From NCBI RefSeq assembly GCF_000466485.1, contig NZ_KE992920.1, forward strand, positions 1-37,515: a DNA stretch of 37,515 nt, read 5' to 3'. The notes beneath the pieces are model-generated. The model saw only the letters and a list, made by a program, of their open reading frames with translations. It was not told where the DNA came from and made no database searches. Of this stretch, positions 7,901 through 16,752 are shown piece by piece. This DNA is from [Clostridium] symbiosum ATCC 14940. GTDB lineage: Bacteria > Bacillota > Clostridia > Lachnospirales > Lachnospiraceae. Positions within the stretch are counted from its first letter, which is position 1, and each line of letters starts with the position of its first letter. Made by a program: the position numbers and the translations under genes.

Positions 7901-10209
7901 TCCGGGGCTTTCGTATAATAGTCCCTCTCATCCTCCATTCCGTACAATGCGAAATATAATCTGGCATCCAAATCCAGCTCCTCTTCGTATGGCCTGGAAT
8001 CCATATCGATGAAAATGAAATCGCCGATTTGTTTCCTCGCATCTACCAGGAGACGATCTGCCACAATAACCGGCTGGCCTGATTTTACGAATTCCGCCAG
8101 CTGCCGCTGCATATATGAGCTTATATCATTGCCGCTGAATCTGGCCTTGCTGACTGACTCATCGGCTCCTAATACCTGAAGCTCCAATGCCAGTTCCACA
8201 TTTTTCAGGAAATAATAGTCCGGTGTTTTGGGCCACTGCTCCCTCAATCCGGGATTCCAGTACCGGCTGCTGCTGACCGTAAGAGGATAAGACCCTGTAT
8301 TCAGCGAGGCGCCCTCTTTTTTCATTGCAATACCGGCATCAAATTTTGCTTTTGTCGTATAATCACCTGCCAGTAAACCGTTGAGCAGGGTCTGAGGAAT
8401 TACCGCATCATCCAGGTAACCGTTATGGCGGTAAGGAATGCCGCTGCTGTAAGGGCCTCCCGCCCTGAAAAGAGAGGTGTCTTCCCCTATTAATATTAAA
8501 TCATACTCCGCCGTCAAATCTACCGCCATACCATTTAATGTATTTGGCGTCACGTATGTAACGGAAATTTCGTCTTCATCCTCACCAATCGCCATTGCGA
8601 GTTTTGACAGATTTTCCGGAATCACAAGCCAGTAATTATTGGATGGTTCGATTTCCAGTACCTTGATCAGTCCCTCTGCCGCCTCCTGGGGCGGTCCGTC
8701 CGGCGTTACCGCTCCTCCTAATAAAATCTCTTCCACATCAATCTGGTGTTTGGAGCTTTCGCCTAAGAGGACCGGAACAAACGGGTAACTGATCCATCCT
8801 TCCATATAACGGATCACATTATCCCACTTTGTTTTGCCGATGTAACCTCCATTATGCAGGAGATCATATCCGGCTTCATACTTGTCTTCAAGTTTACAAA
8901 TTTGATGCTTTTCATACTTTACCCGGTAATTTTCAAACGCCTGATAATCCTCTTCCGTGATTTTTCCGGCACTGCCCTCTTTATCTCTCAGCAGCCTTGC
9001 ATACTTTAATAACGCATCCCATAATTCGGAATCCATAAACTCATAAAAGTCTTCATTTGAAAGGCTGCCCATTGACCTGAACCGTTCCAGGAATGTTTTT
9101 ACATTGTCCGGCGGCGCATATTGTTCAGACGGATTATAAATAAAATATTTCAGCTTTTCAAAACTGTCTGTAAAGGTGGTACGGTCGAGCAGAACGGCAT
9201 CATAAAATAACTTTTCATTCCAGGATGTTTCTCCGTTAAAGCTTCCAGTTCTGACGCCTTCTCCGTTGACAGCCGTGGTAATCATTTCTTTTATTCCGTC
9301 ATCGATATAGGCTTTTCCGCTCAGCTTTGTTAAAAGCAGAATTAATTTATCAATATTTTTATCCGCATTTCCGGCTGACTTTTCGGATGCCACAATTGTC
9401 GCCTTATTTTTTGTATAGGCATGATCCAGAACAGCCAGCGCCGCATCCCATTGCATATCCATTGATTTCCAGCTATTCCCATTATCTTCCGAAATGCTGC
9501 CCTCATAGACGGCCTGGCCCCCTTTATTTGGCTCAATGACCTTTCCTTTTTCATCCTTTAATATGACTGACGGTTTATTATATTTCCAATATGCATACAG
9601 CGGATTCCGGTTATCGCCTCCGGACTGGTTGTATTTATAGGCCGACTCATTACTTTGGACTATAATAAGATCGGCTCTTTCCACGTCCTGAACCGTTATA
9701 TCGCATGCGCTCTCAGACCTTACCTGAACTTTGCCTGCCCAGTCCTCCGCTTTTTTGCCGCTCTGGCAGAGAATGTTCTTCACAAAAATGTTATTGTTGG
9801 CGTACCGTCTGTTTTCTTTATCTCTCACCAGACCTGAGAATGGAAATTCAATAAAAAATGTTGCATTATTGTTTCCCCAGTCTAAGCTCCAGTAATCTTT
9901 TAACTCCTGTTCTTCCGTATAATACCCATTGATTGCCTCGACTGTCACAGGTTCCTGTCCTTCGACCAAATACCCCCATTGTCCCTGTCCTTCGTAAGGT
10001 ACTATCTCCAAAACCACAAAGGGATGTTCTTTGCTGTATCTGGTCGGATCGAGCGCGGCTTCCGCCTGCTGTCTGCGGCCTGCAATCAGCAATATCCCGC
10101 CGGCCAGCACGCAGATCACCAGTATCGCCGCCACGGCTTTCCATACAGTATGCAGTTTTTTTCCGTCCCACGGAAATCTCTTTTTCTTTTTCTGTACGCG
10201 AACTTCCAT
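4906..10209 (-). CDS. Very large membrane-anchored extracytoplasmic protein, last gene of the pilus operon
   Basis: About 1767 residues. The start is ATG 10209 (MEVRVQKKKKRF) because AGGAGG lies 5 nt upstream; the in-frame ATG 21 bp earlier has no ribosome site. The N-terminus is a short basic cytoplasmic stretch, then one membrane segment (about residues 24-44, ending near GRRQQAEAA), so the rest lies outside the membrane. The opening VLEIVPYEGQ and a later, similar ILQITPYSD segment near residue 985 suggest duplicated Rossmann-like units, each followed by phrases such as DLIIVGTD and DLILIGEDT. DRNGDGIFDEAGDGG (about residues 865-880) looks like a calcium-binding loop. I believe this resembles clostridial DUF5057 proteins, but that is from memory. 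Position after the minor pilins suggests a pilus-tip, adhesin or pilus-associated surface role, as PilY1 has in proteobacteria; this is inference. No LPXTG or secretion-domain motif was seen. Confidence 0.85.
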   Translation of the reverse strand: MEVRVQKKKKRFPWDGKKLHTVWKAVAAILVICVLAGGILLIAGRRQQAEAALDPTRYSKEHPFVVLEIVPYEGQGQWGYLVEGQEPVTVEAINGYYTEEQELKDYWSLDWGNNNATFFIEFPFSGLVRDKENRRYANNNIFVKNILCQSGKKAEDWAGKVQVRSESACDITVQDVERADLIIVQSNESAYKYNQSGGDNRNPLYAYWKYNKPSVILKDEKGKVIEPNKGGQAVYEGSISEDNGNSWKSMDMQWDAALAVLDHAYTKNKATIVASEKSAGNADKNIDKLILLLTKLSGKAYIDDGIKEMITTAVNGEGVRTGSFNGETSWNEKLFYDAVLLDRTTFTDSFEKLKYFIYNPSEQYAPPDNVKTFLERFRSMGSLSNEDFYEFMDSELWDALLKYARLLRDKEGSAGKITEEDYQAFENYRVKYEKHQICKLEDKYEAGYDLLHNGGYIGKTKWDNVIRYMEGWISYPFVPVLLGESSKHQIDVEEILLGGAVTPDGPPQEAAEGLIKVLEIEPSNNYWLVIPENLSKLAMAIGEDEDEISVTYVTPNTLNGMAVDLTAEYDLILIGEDTSLFRAGGPYSSGIPYRHNGYLDDAVIPQTLLNGLLAGDYTTKAKFDAGIAMKKEGASLNTGSYPLTVSSSRYWNPGLREQWPKTPDYYFLKNVELALELQVLGADESVSKARFSGNDISSYMQRQLAEFVKSGQPVIVADRLLVDARKQIGDFIFIDMDSRPYEEELDLDARLYFALYGMEDERDYYTKAPEETYYNRLISMRTGLEEAAGKTISLMKDYKPSIVVKDTGLIKDENGNAVSSIAEKGWSPETKPDLTALARTNTLTFDYEITLPIGDQAENMVMTIIVDRNGDGIFDEAGDGGNGSGKPGKENNSTDYIKNDQVFTVKFGDLPPGDYTFESGLLKGRYTSPVPVESIEEICQFRVQISTLDKNNPLTGVWTGYLHPDTKKKDVKILQITPYSDTAGGKNLSQNPQFVRLFNEAEQKGGEYHIDFENAGFETISEGDFAAECEGKEITAEKLKAYDLIIVGTDFSQELKGDITDTDTLEAAKVLKEYSDTLKKPIIFTNDAFSYVNSENYFAPEEVDYYYRNMTIEEGQREKPTETDPNYKKVRISKEQYEAYLEKNEKEWNDNQHNIGNGTVYLDPEGLHEVAEKAGSYKALVRPTAADDGREISELYIGWQTWGGWFNGGGKEVKTVNPNSPPVKVNAAQFYNEFRNMIDRTFSWIYYFYARNGYVTEGELRSLYEDAGGNPLRTTIKKNTFNVKDLHAALGSYEAISKDIVDETAPIVIAGDTYYKFKSNGADYLSIRLEEDVTNFYGYVWQKKVAGDSDNPVETKYTLNNVAGKGDALYPHKNNWNYFFTQSLRYAVGMDRFAVTTDIKPDDKRDKGSSRRWTKIEQLQGFTNGALLEYAFIPKAGSSYEALVNTTSPYNTQISQNLAIGVKPRTQYIEPLNEGQIGLYPYKIENEVSEAKIGIAENHAPYYQLDLEREPGKGKVDDVTVWYTFAGSGNDDESKYFDTTVRDAGNNYYLYSKGKIYYTGFSLYDDTDESGSDDELVPDMEMKLFINTVYAALNSEAAETSFYDTVVLEGGTVSGIELAGNTGAPNRYTCYYDAYDDKLELLFRVQKMNAADNETVPLAIGKKGEMNEDGLPSVAVFDESAYTIGELPEENTVSSFPVVKVAGEPGQKGSLGSGASDQWYRLEMAFNGDMDGMTIIIGPETPEAGKLRKDSIYAEIRLVKRELFDLD

Positions 10210-10275
10210 TCCTGCCTCCTGATGCGCCATCGGTTTGAATTAACATTTTTACGGCCAGTACGGACCTGTATTGGG

Positions 10276-11061
10276 TCATGCCCCTGTTTCGGGCCCGCCG
10301 CCTGTACCGGTTTCTCCATTCCACCATAAAACCGCTATCCTGTTACGGGGCGCGGCACTGGTTGTCACAAAATAGCTTTTACTGTCCAGATATTGGAAAG
10401 TCAGAGCAAAATTCACACTTATCTTCCCATCTGTTTTGTAGAATCCATCGTCTTCATTGATCCGCTCATTTTCCGTCAATTCAGGGAAAATTGTAAAATC
10501 AAGCTTCTTTACTTTATCGCTGATCAGATATTCCCGGCCATTACCTGCATTTTCTTCTAATGCTGCCCTGACCGTCTCCAAAGACAGGACTCCAGGATTT
10601 CCCGATATTTTATCCCCTGTCCCGTCATGGCTCTCTCCGCCTGCGATGTCCGGGCCGGAATTAATGTCTTGTTCGGCCTTAAAGCCGCTGTTTTGATACA
10701 GACAGCCGGTCTCTTTGTTGAACCAGAATATCTCACCGGAGTACACATTCTTTCCGGCTTCCGTTTTCACCTCACCGGCAAACAGATAGCTTCCGCGTTC
10801 CCCTTCATTCAGATATAATGAACCGGCTCCCATGATCGCATTGCTGATTTTCCGGCTGACTGCCTGGCTCTCAGTCTGGATATTGGAGTAAGACGCCGTA
10901 GAACGGTAGAGGCGGGTGGAACTGCTAAACAGTGATGTTATCATAAGACCCACCACTGCCAAAACTGAAATACCGACCAGTAATTCAATTAGTGAAAAGC
11001 CTCCGTTTCCGGACTCTGTAAATGAATTTAATGAATTCGGCTCTTTGCTTTTTCTTTCCAC
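10276..11061 (-). CDS. Type IV minor prepilin, PulJ/PilW-like
   Basis: A pilin-like protein of 261 residues with a prepilin peptidase site GG^FSLIELLVG after a ~20-residue leader; Glu at +5 of the mature form is present, followed by the hydrophobic assembly helix and an alpha-helical spine (SSTRLYRSTAS). The start is GTG 11061 (VERKSKEPN), which has AAAGGAGG upstream. The longer frame back to 11160 would read through a MITE remnant (11092-11174) and is not credible. Length and the RLYRSTASYSNIQTESQAVSRKI spine fit J/W-type minor pilins that build the initiating tip complex. It follows the H-like gene across 124 bp and precedes the giant gene. Confidence 0.85.
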   Translation of the reverse strand: MERKSKEPNSLNSFTESGNGGFSLIELLVGISVLAVVGLMITSLFSSSTRLYRSTASYSNIQTESQAVSRKISNAIMGAGSLYLNEGERGSYLFAGEVKTEAGKNVYSGEIFWFNKETGCLYQNSGFKAEQDINSGPDIAGGESHDGTGDKISGNPGVLSLETVRAALEENAGNGREYLISDKVKKLDFTIFPELTENERINEDDGFYKTDGKISVNFALTFQYLDSKSYFVTTSAAPRNRIAVLWWNGETGTGGGPETGA

Positions 11062-11091
11062 GCGTCTTCCTCCTTTCCGCCCGATTTTTGT

Positions 11092-11174
11092 CTTTTCATC
11101 GCGCCGCACTACTCGGGAATTTCGCAAGAAACAGCGAAAATGCCTCGCGGAATACATCATGGCTGAACTGTCAC
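11092..11174 (-). mobile_element. MITE-like element, truncated copy D
   Basis: Read on the minus strand it begins GTGACAGTTCAGCC, like the end of copy C, continues with TTCCGCGAGG and a TTTCGC/GCGAAA hairpin as in copies A and B, and ends at CGGCGCGATGAAAAG, where copy B continues for another ~100 bp. The far terminal repeat is missing. The hairpin stem differs in sequence from copy A but keeps pairing. It sits in the 124-bp gap between two minor-pilin genes. Confidence 0.7.
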
Positions 11175-11185
11175 AGATTTTTTCC

Positions 11186-11758
11186 CTACTTCACATTGCT
11201 GATATCGACCCGGCCATTTTCTTTATAAACTGTAATGGTTCTGGTACGTCCCACGCCGGTGACCTTAAGAGTGCCCGCTCCCTCCATGCAGGAGCCTGTA
11301 TCTCGGTCGAACCGCCATGCATGAATCAGCTTCCCCTTCTCCAGGCTGCCCTCTCCGGTTTCGGCGCCGTCTGAAACGTTCCCTTCACCGTCAGGATCGC
11401 CGCTTCCGGACACCCATTCATAATCAACCGCGCCGGCATGCCCCAGTCTGACTTTCTCTGACCGGCTTTCCCAATATACGCCGCCTGACTCCCCGGATGC
11501 CTTTTCCTCGCTCTCCAGGATACAGTAATATTCTTTTTCCTTCAGATAAAGTCCCAGCCGCCACTTGCCCGCCTTAGACATGGAGGCCGTCCGGGCCATC
11601 AAGATCGCATTGCCGAGAGCGGCCGCATACTTCTCCGTTTCTTTTCTTCTTGCTGAATCGCTTCCCAGAAAAATCATGCCGCTGAGAACAAGCAGAATGG
11701 TCATGGCAATAATTAGCTCTATCAGTGAAAAACCGCTGTTGGTATTGTCTTTCATCAT
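11186..11758 (-). CDS. Type IV minor prepilin, GspH/FimT-like
   Basis: The 190 residues start MMKDNTNSG^FSLIELIIAMTILLVLSG: a 9-residue leader, a prepilin peptidase site, Glu at +5 and a hydrophobic helix. The next part (SARRKETEKYAAALGNAILMARTASMSKAG) matches the spine of FimT/GspH pilins. A beta-rich C-terminal domain follows, ending in TITVYKENGRVDISN. The start overlaps the stop of the upstream K/X-like gene (ATGATG/TGA), indicating translational coupling; GGGGAGG lies just upstream. Either of the two adjacent ATGs may be used. Probably part of the tip-priming complex. Confidence 0.88.
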   Translation of the reverse strand: MMKDNTNSGFSLIELIIAMTILLVLSGMIFLGSDSARRKETEKYAAALGNAILMARTASMSKAGKWRLGLYLKEKEYYCILESEEKASGESGGVYWESRSEKVRLGHAGAVDYEWVSGSGDPDGEGNVSDGAETGEGSLEKGKLIHAWRFDRDTGSCMEGAGTLKVTGVGRTRTITVYKENGRVDISNVK

Positions 11759-14166
11759 TTGCCGCCTCCCCGCTCACGTCCGGAACGGCTCCAGTTCTCT
11801 CTCGTAACAAAGTCTTCATAGTCGTTCAGCACAGTGGAGGCCGGATCGCTGTAATCATAAAAGTATTTTGCAGTCTCTTCTCTGTCCAGAATGGGTTCGT
11901 AAGTCTGCCCATCGGCGGTCAGCCTTGCGCTGCCCGTAACAGATATCTGACCTGCCGCCATAAACAGGCCGTTAAACGCTCCCTCTCCTCCAATCTCAAT
12001 ATCTTTTGCCGATACAACCAGCCCTCCGTCCATAGAAAAAGTTCTCCCCAGAGTTGTGACTGACGCGCTGTCCCCACCGGCCCCCAGCTCTACATGAACC
12101 GAGTCCCCGCTCAGCAGCACACAGCATCCGTTTTCTTTGATATAGACCGGTTCTCCTATTAGTTTTTTCACTTCATCAATTTTAACATAATTTCCAATCG
12201 GCAGTATCGATGAAATTCCCATGGCAGCTTCTCCGGCACGCCCTCCGACACGGTCTGTCTCCGCCAGATTGTCCTGTATATTTTTAAAAGAGGCATTCAG
12301 ATTTCCAATCAGGTTCACCCATTCAAGTTTACTGCCGACACCGTCCTCCCCCTTCTTAAGGAGCTGAAAAAGATGTTCATCCTCCCCTTTATCCCCGGCT
12401 ACCTGATATAGGGCGCCTGATGTATGAATCTGCTGGGACCCGCTGCCTTTAATATATATTCCGCTGCCGTCACCGCCGGCTGTCCCGCCGCTTTTCCCCA
12501 TACGGCTTTTCTCCAGCAGATCGTCAAAAGATGAAGCGTTTTTATCCAGATAATTGACAAAATAGTCCCTTCTCTCACTTTCCGAATTAAAATTATAATA
12601 GATATAAATCTTTCCATTTAAAATTACCGGGACAACCGGGGAGTCCTGTGTTCCGGGTCCTGTAACTGTAATTTCTTTATCCGAATCGCTTTCTGCCTGA
12701 GGATTGTCTATCCGTATCTGATACTCCGCCTTCTTCCCGCCCATTTCATCGGGAAGCTCGACCTGAAGCGCCAGTGTATAGCCATCCGCCTCATCGGGCA
12801 AGAGTACCGGGTTGGAACCGGCAGCCTGTGTATTTCCATTCCATGCCAGGCGAATGGATGTCTCCGGTATCAAATACATCGTCTGAGTGGCCTTAACGGC
12901 CAGTGATTCTCCCATCGGGTAAACGTACTGCCCGTTCGTAATCGTATCGTCAAATCTCATATAGGCCCGTCCGGCCAGTATCAGGGAGTCAAGGCCCGTC
13001 AAATCAAGACTGCTCCCCCTGTCATTTATAATAACCGCGCTGCTTTTATTCGGTGTTTCCTGTTCCAGCGCGCTGCTGTCCCCTTCGTTTCCGTAGCCGT
13101 AATAAGAGCCTTTCAGGGTAACATTATTCTTATCGCCCTTCAGTGTCAAATCATCCTTGACAAATATGTCGGCATCCTCAGCGGTCAGGGTGGATGAGGC
13201 GTTAAGCTCAATCCCGTCTGCCCAGACGCGGCTCTTCGCCCCGGTATTCACAGCAGGGAAAATTGTAAGCTCCGCACGGTTGTCAGCCGTTATATTTCCC
13301 TTTGCCGCAATTAACCGGCCCGCCGCGTCAAGCTCGCTGTGGAATACCGTAATTGAATTGCCGTATATGTTTCCGGTAAACTCATTCACTGTTCTGCTTG
13401 TGCCGTTCTGGTTTACTTTTATATCCCCATTCGCCGCCAGGACATAGTCAAGCAGTGCATCGCCTTCATTCATGAACCTTACATAGGGCGCCCGTATTCT
13501 TAAATCCACGGTGACTGCCGACTCAATTCCGGTATCCGGATTTGTATAAATCAGACAGAAGCCTTTCAGGGTGATACCGCTGTAGCTGTCCCGCGGACCG
13601 GGGACGGACAGAGGCGCCGCATTGCCGGAGCCGGTCATCGCAAGCTCTTCCCCTTCCGGCATAACCTGTTTCTCCATGATAATTGAATCGATAAAAACCT
13701 CCAGATTCTGTTTCTGTATCGTATCCGAAAAAGAGGCCAGTTTCTCAGCCGCATTTTTAAGATTTTCCTCATTGTTTTCATCAGTGAGAGGAAGTGATAA
13801 CCCCAAAGCGTTTTCGCCTGTCAGTTCCTTCATAAAACCGGCTCTCAGCCAGGCGTTCGCCTCATCGTTTGTTCTGTAGCCATCTTTATAAAGCTTCTCC
13901 ATCACGCCAAGATAGTTTTCTTTCAGGATGTCACTCGCCATTCTTCCTGTCTGCGCATAAATCTCATCGAGCGCTGTCTCCAGATAGTAAAAATTCTTGT
14001 CTGATTTCCGGTTCAAATCTCTCATTCTGACATTCAAAAGCGCGGAGCTTAAAGCCATAATCCCCAATATGGCAATCAGAGAAAGGACAGTCAGCGCCAG
14101 AATCATGGCGGAACCTGAATTATTCAGTTTTTTCTTCTCCGGCAACTGGTTTCTAACTCGTCTCAT
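11755..14166 (-). CDS. Large PilX/GspK-like pilus component with extended surface domain
   Basis: The 803 residues begin with a basic leader and NNSG^SAMILALTVLSLIAILGIMALSS, a pilin-type assembly helix that lacks Glu at +5, as in GspK/PilX proteins at the pilus tip. After a helical spine (NVRMRDLNRKSDKNFYYLETALDEIY) comes a very long extracytoplasmic part. Its middle (about residues 235-400) has short repetitive beta segments such as GNITADNRAELTIFPA, LTAEDADIFVKDDLTLKG and LDLTGLDSLILAGRAYM, suggestive of a beta-helix or adhesin fold. GspK and PilX are usually about 200-330 residues, so most of this protein is extra. Start ATG 14166 has AGGAGG 8 nt upstream. The stop overlaps the next start. 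Confidence 0.8.
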   Translation of the reverse strand: MRRVRNQLPEKKKLNNSGSAMILALTVLSLIAILGIMALSSALLNVRMRDLNRKSDKNFYYLETALDEIYAQTGRMASDILKENYLGVMEKLYKDGYRTNDEANAWLRAGFMKELTGENALGLSLPLTDENNEENLKNAAEKLASFSDTIQKQNLEVFIDSIIMEKQVMPEGEELAMTGSGNAAPLSVPGPRDSYSGITLKGFCLIYTNPDTGIESAVTVDLRIRAPYVRFMNEGDALLDYVLAANGDIKVNQNGTSRTVNEFTGNIYGNSITVFHSELDAAGRLIAAKGNITADNRAELTIFPAVNTGAKSRVWADGIELNASSTLTAEDADIFVKDDLTLKGDKNNVTLKGSYYGYGNEGDSSALEQETPNKSSAVIINDRGSSLDLTGLDSLILAGRAYMRFDDTITNGQYVYPMGESLAVKATQTMYLIPETSIRLAWNGNTQAAGSNPVLLPDEADGYTLALQVELPDEMGGKKAEYQIRIDNPQAESDSDKEITVTGPGTQDSPVVPVILNGKIYIYYNFNSESERRDYFVNYLDKNASSFDDLLEKSRMGKSGGTAGGDGSGIYIKGSGSQQIHTSGALYQVAGDKGEDEHLFQLLKKGEDGVGSKLEWVNLIGNLNASFKNIQDNLAETDRVGGRAGEAAMGISSILPIGNYVKIDEVKKLIGEPVYIKENGCCVLLSGDSVHVELGAGGDSASVTTLGRTFSMDGGLVVSAKDIEIGGEGAFNGLFMAAGQISVTGSARLTADGQTYEPILDREETAKYFYDYSDPASTVLNDYEDFVTRENWSRSGRERGGGK

Positions 14167-14229
14167 TCCGGAACCTCCTGTCTCTTTTACTGCCGTAATT
14201 CTGCCGGCCGCACCACTTTTCTATCACTC

Positions 14230-15588
14230 TTACTCTGATTTTGTTGAATCCAGTTTCAATATTTCCCGGCCCCTGCCGGGTTCTGCGCCTGTTCCCTCCG
14301 TCCCGCTGTAATCGGCTTCGTAAACAGTCACAGTCAAATGATATAGCCTGTTTTCGGGTTCGTGGTAGGATATCGGTTCATTTTCCTCACCGATATTCGT
14401 ATAAATCAACATCCCGCTGTTTTCAGATGACTCGATCTTTACCTTCTCATCCCCGGCTTGCTCATATGCGCCGGGACTGCCTGCTACCAAAAAGAATTCT
14501 ATCGGTTCCTCCAGGTCATAGCTTATAAAAATTCTGTCGAAACCGGGAAAACCGGATTCTTCGCCGGCCGCTTCCGGAGCAATGCTTTTTTCTCCGCTGC
14601 CGTTCTCCCTCACTTCAGTCCTTATGTATTTAATATCCTTATCCGGAAGAAAAAGATAGATCCGGTTGGAAGGCCGGCCGTTGTCCTCTCTGACAATGTT
14701 GCTCTTCACTGATGCCAGACTTGCCACGATTGAAACCTCCGGATTTGGATGTCCCTCATTATCCGCTTCCACCGTATATACTGCTTCCGCCTGAACGGTC
14801 AAAACTCCGCTGTCATCTGCCTCTCCTTCATGGCCGCCGGCCGTCTCTAAAATATGTACCCGCAAATATCGTTCCACTTCGCTTTCGCTGTAGCTGTCCC
14901 CGCCGGAACTCTCCCCGGCGCCGTCCCCTGTCACGCCGTCTGATGCTTCCAGCCCCTCACCCGTCTCCTCTTCCTCGTTCACCTTCATCAGAAGCTGCGA
15001 GGTCAAGAGCTCATCCTCTTTCATCAGTGTCTGCGGATCGATTACCGCATTCTGAAAGCTGCTTACATCGGCAATATTCGGCATCTCATAGCGATTGATA
15101 GAGTATGAACGATTCATCTCCTCATCTTCCCGGCTGTACTTTCCAAAATCAGCTTCTGCGCTGATGATATAGGACGCTCTCCCGTCCCCCGACGGATTGT
15201 GTCCGTATTCGGCTGTAAGACGGTAGCCCTGTCTTTGTCCGGTCTCTGAAGCGCCATCCTGTCCTCCGCCTTCTCCGCCGCCGGCTTCCCTTCCGGCTCC
15301 TTCCTCTTCCAGGCGTTCGATTCGATACATCGTATTCCCTATCATAATCCGGCCACCGGCTGTACCTTCACCCTCTGCCAGAAACTTCTCTAATTCCTCA
15401 AACGGATACCCTTTCAGTTCCTCCATCGTCCGCTTCGCCGCATCCAGCAGCAATTCGTCTTTCCTGGCCTTGGTATTCATCCTTCTGCTTACTACAAACG
15501 ACTGAAGGAGCACGCCTGCCATGATAGAAAGAACAGCAAGCGCGATTAACAGTTCAATCAGCGTAAATCCTCCGTCCTTTTTCTCCAT
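14230..15588 (-). CDS. Type IV minor prepilin, PilV/GspI-like, with large insertion
   Basis: The 452 residues start MEKKDGG^FTLIELLIALAVLSIMAGVLLQ: prepilin peptidase site, Glu at +5, hydrophobic helix, then the SRRMNTKARKDELLLDAAKRTMEELKGYPFEEL spine typical of I/V-type minor pilins (the MEELK...Y element). I use ATG 15588, which has AAAGGAG about 10 nt upstream; an in-frame GTG at 15645 has no good site. The family is normally 120-200 residues. Here low-complexity Gly/Glu stretches (around residues 85-105 and 210-235) link extra globular parts. It lies between pilO and the K/X-like gene. Likely one member of the H-I-J-K-like tip set. Confidence 0.83.
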   Translation of the reverse strand: MEKKDGGFTLIELLIALAVLSIMAGVLLQSFVVSRRMNTKARKDELLLDAAKRTMEELKGYPFEELEKFLAEGEGTAGGRIMIGNTMYRIERLEEEGAGREAGGGEGGGQDGASETGQRQGYRLTAEYGHNPSGDGRASYIISAEADFGKYSREDEEMNRSYSINRYEMPNIADVSSFQNAVIDPQTLMKEDELLTSQLLMKVNEEEETGEGLEASDGVTGDGAGESSGGDSYSESEVERYLRVHILETAGGHEGEADDSGVLTVQAEAVYTVEADNEGHPNPEVSIVASLASVKSNIVREDNGRPSNRIYLFLPDKDIKYIRTEVRENGSGEKSIAPEAAGEESGFPGFDRIFISYDLEEPIEFFLVAGSPGAYEQAGDEKVKIESSENSGMLIYTNIGEENEPISYHEPENRLYHLTVTVYEADYSGTEGTGAEPGRGREILKLDSTKSE

Positions 15589-15669
15589 GGCAGCCGTGCT
15601 CCTTTCCATAAACGGCCTGACACCAGACCGTTCCGCTCCTATCACAATCCCTGCTGTTAAAGTGTTCCG

Positions 15670-16752
15670 TCACTTCAGTATCTCCACATCACCTGTCCGG
15701 CTTTCGACCACGAATCTGGGCCTTGCGTCATCATCGCCGGTCACGGCAATCCGCATCTTTTTCGAAGTCCGGTTCTCAATCCGGACTTTTACCTGGCTCA
15801 GATCCGTGCCGCCCATTCTGGGAGAGCTGAGTACATAGATGTCAATCGTGTCTCCCTTCGTGTAAAGCACGCGGGGACGTCCGTTTTCACCCAGCGTATA
15901 AGTGATACTGCTGTTTTCCCCGTTTTCTTCTGCTTTTATGGTCAATGTCTCCTCTTCATTCTTGTCGGATATTATCTTCTCGCTGTCATCCGGGCCTGCC
16001 ACGACCTTGGCATTCACATCCGATGCAGACGGGAACAGCATGATATAACAGTCGTAATCGCTCTTTATCGCCTCGATCTGTTCCACCGTGCCGCCATTAT
16101 AGGATAGAGCCGTACCGGAGCGGAAAATATTGTCCGTACCGATTGGCACCGTAATCTTTGGTTCTTCAAATATCCGGTCTTCCCCACGCACTGCATACTG
16201 GTACATTGTTACCGTTGCATCCACCACATTCGTCTCCTGGTTATAGGAAGCCGTAATCTGCGGGATCGTATTTTTATCCTGATAGGAGAATACGTAGTCC
16301 AGTAAATCTTTCCACTTCCCATACTCCAGACTGACCGGAATCTGCAAGGTACTCATTGCCAGCGTATACGGCATAATATTTCCCTGTTCTGTGGTCTGAA
16401 ATTGATAGATTTCGGCCGGATCCGTGTAGGAGACGGATACCACCTGAGTATCGAACCGTTCTTCCAGCCCCGTCACAAACATAATCTGCTGCACCTGTGA
16501 GATGTCCCCCGGATACCTGCCGAGCATCAGTGTATAAGCCTCGTTATAATCCTTTGTCTTTTGAATATACTCATCCTTTTGCTGAAGAATCCGGATACGC
16601 TCATCGTATTCCTGCCGGAGCTCTTCCTTCCTGGCCGTCATTTCCTCTGTCTTTTTCTCAATATTCTTTGCTCCCAGGAACCATGATGCGGCAACAATCC
16701 CTATGGACAGTACGAGAAAAATCAGCTCCTTGTCTCTCGAAGTTATCTTCAT
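15670..16752 (-). CDS. pilO: Type IV pilus inner-membrane alignment protein, PilO-like
   Basis: The 360 residues start MKITSRDKELIF, have one membrane segment at about residues 9-28, then a coiled coil (about 30-65, KKTEEMTARKEELRQEYDERIRILQQK) and an external region containing a ferredoxin-like PilO domain (QVQQIMFVTGLEERFDTQVVSVSYTD, then TLQIPVSLEYGKWKDLLDYVF). PilO pairs with PilN to connect the cytoplasmic PilM platform to the pilus base. The second half (from about residue 190) is longer than in standard PilO and is beta-rich. The ATG overlaps the TGA of the PilM-PilN gene (ATGA), so the two are translationally coupled, as expected for complex partners. Confidence 0.82.
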   Translation of the reverse strand: MKITSRDKELIFLVLSIGIVAASWFLGAKNIEKKTEEMTARKEELRQEYDERIRILQQKDEYIQKTKDYNEAYTLMLGRYPGDISQVQQIMFVTGLEERFDTQVVSVSYTDPAEIYQFQTTEQGNIMPYTLAMSTLQIPVSLEYGKWKDLLDYVFSYQDKNTIPQITASYNQETNVVDATVTMYQYAVRGEDRIFEEPKITVPIGTDNIFRSGTALSYNGGTVEQIEAIKSDYDCYIMLFPSASDVNAKVVAGPDDSEKIISDKNEEETLTIKAEENGENSSITYTLGENGRPRVLYTKGDTIDIYVLSSPRMGGTDLSQVKVRIENRTSKKMRIAVTGDDDARPRFVVESRTGDVEILK

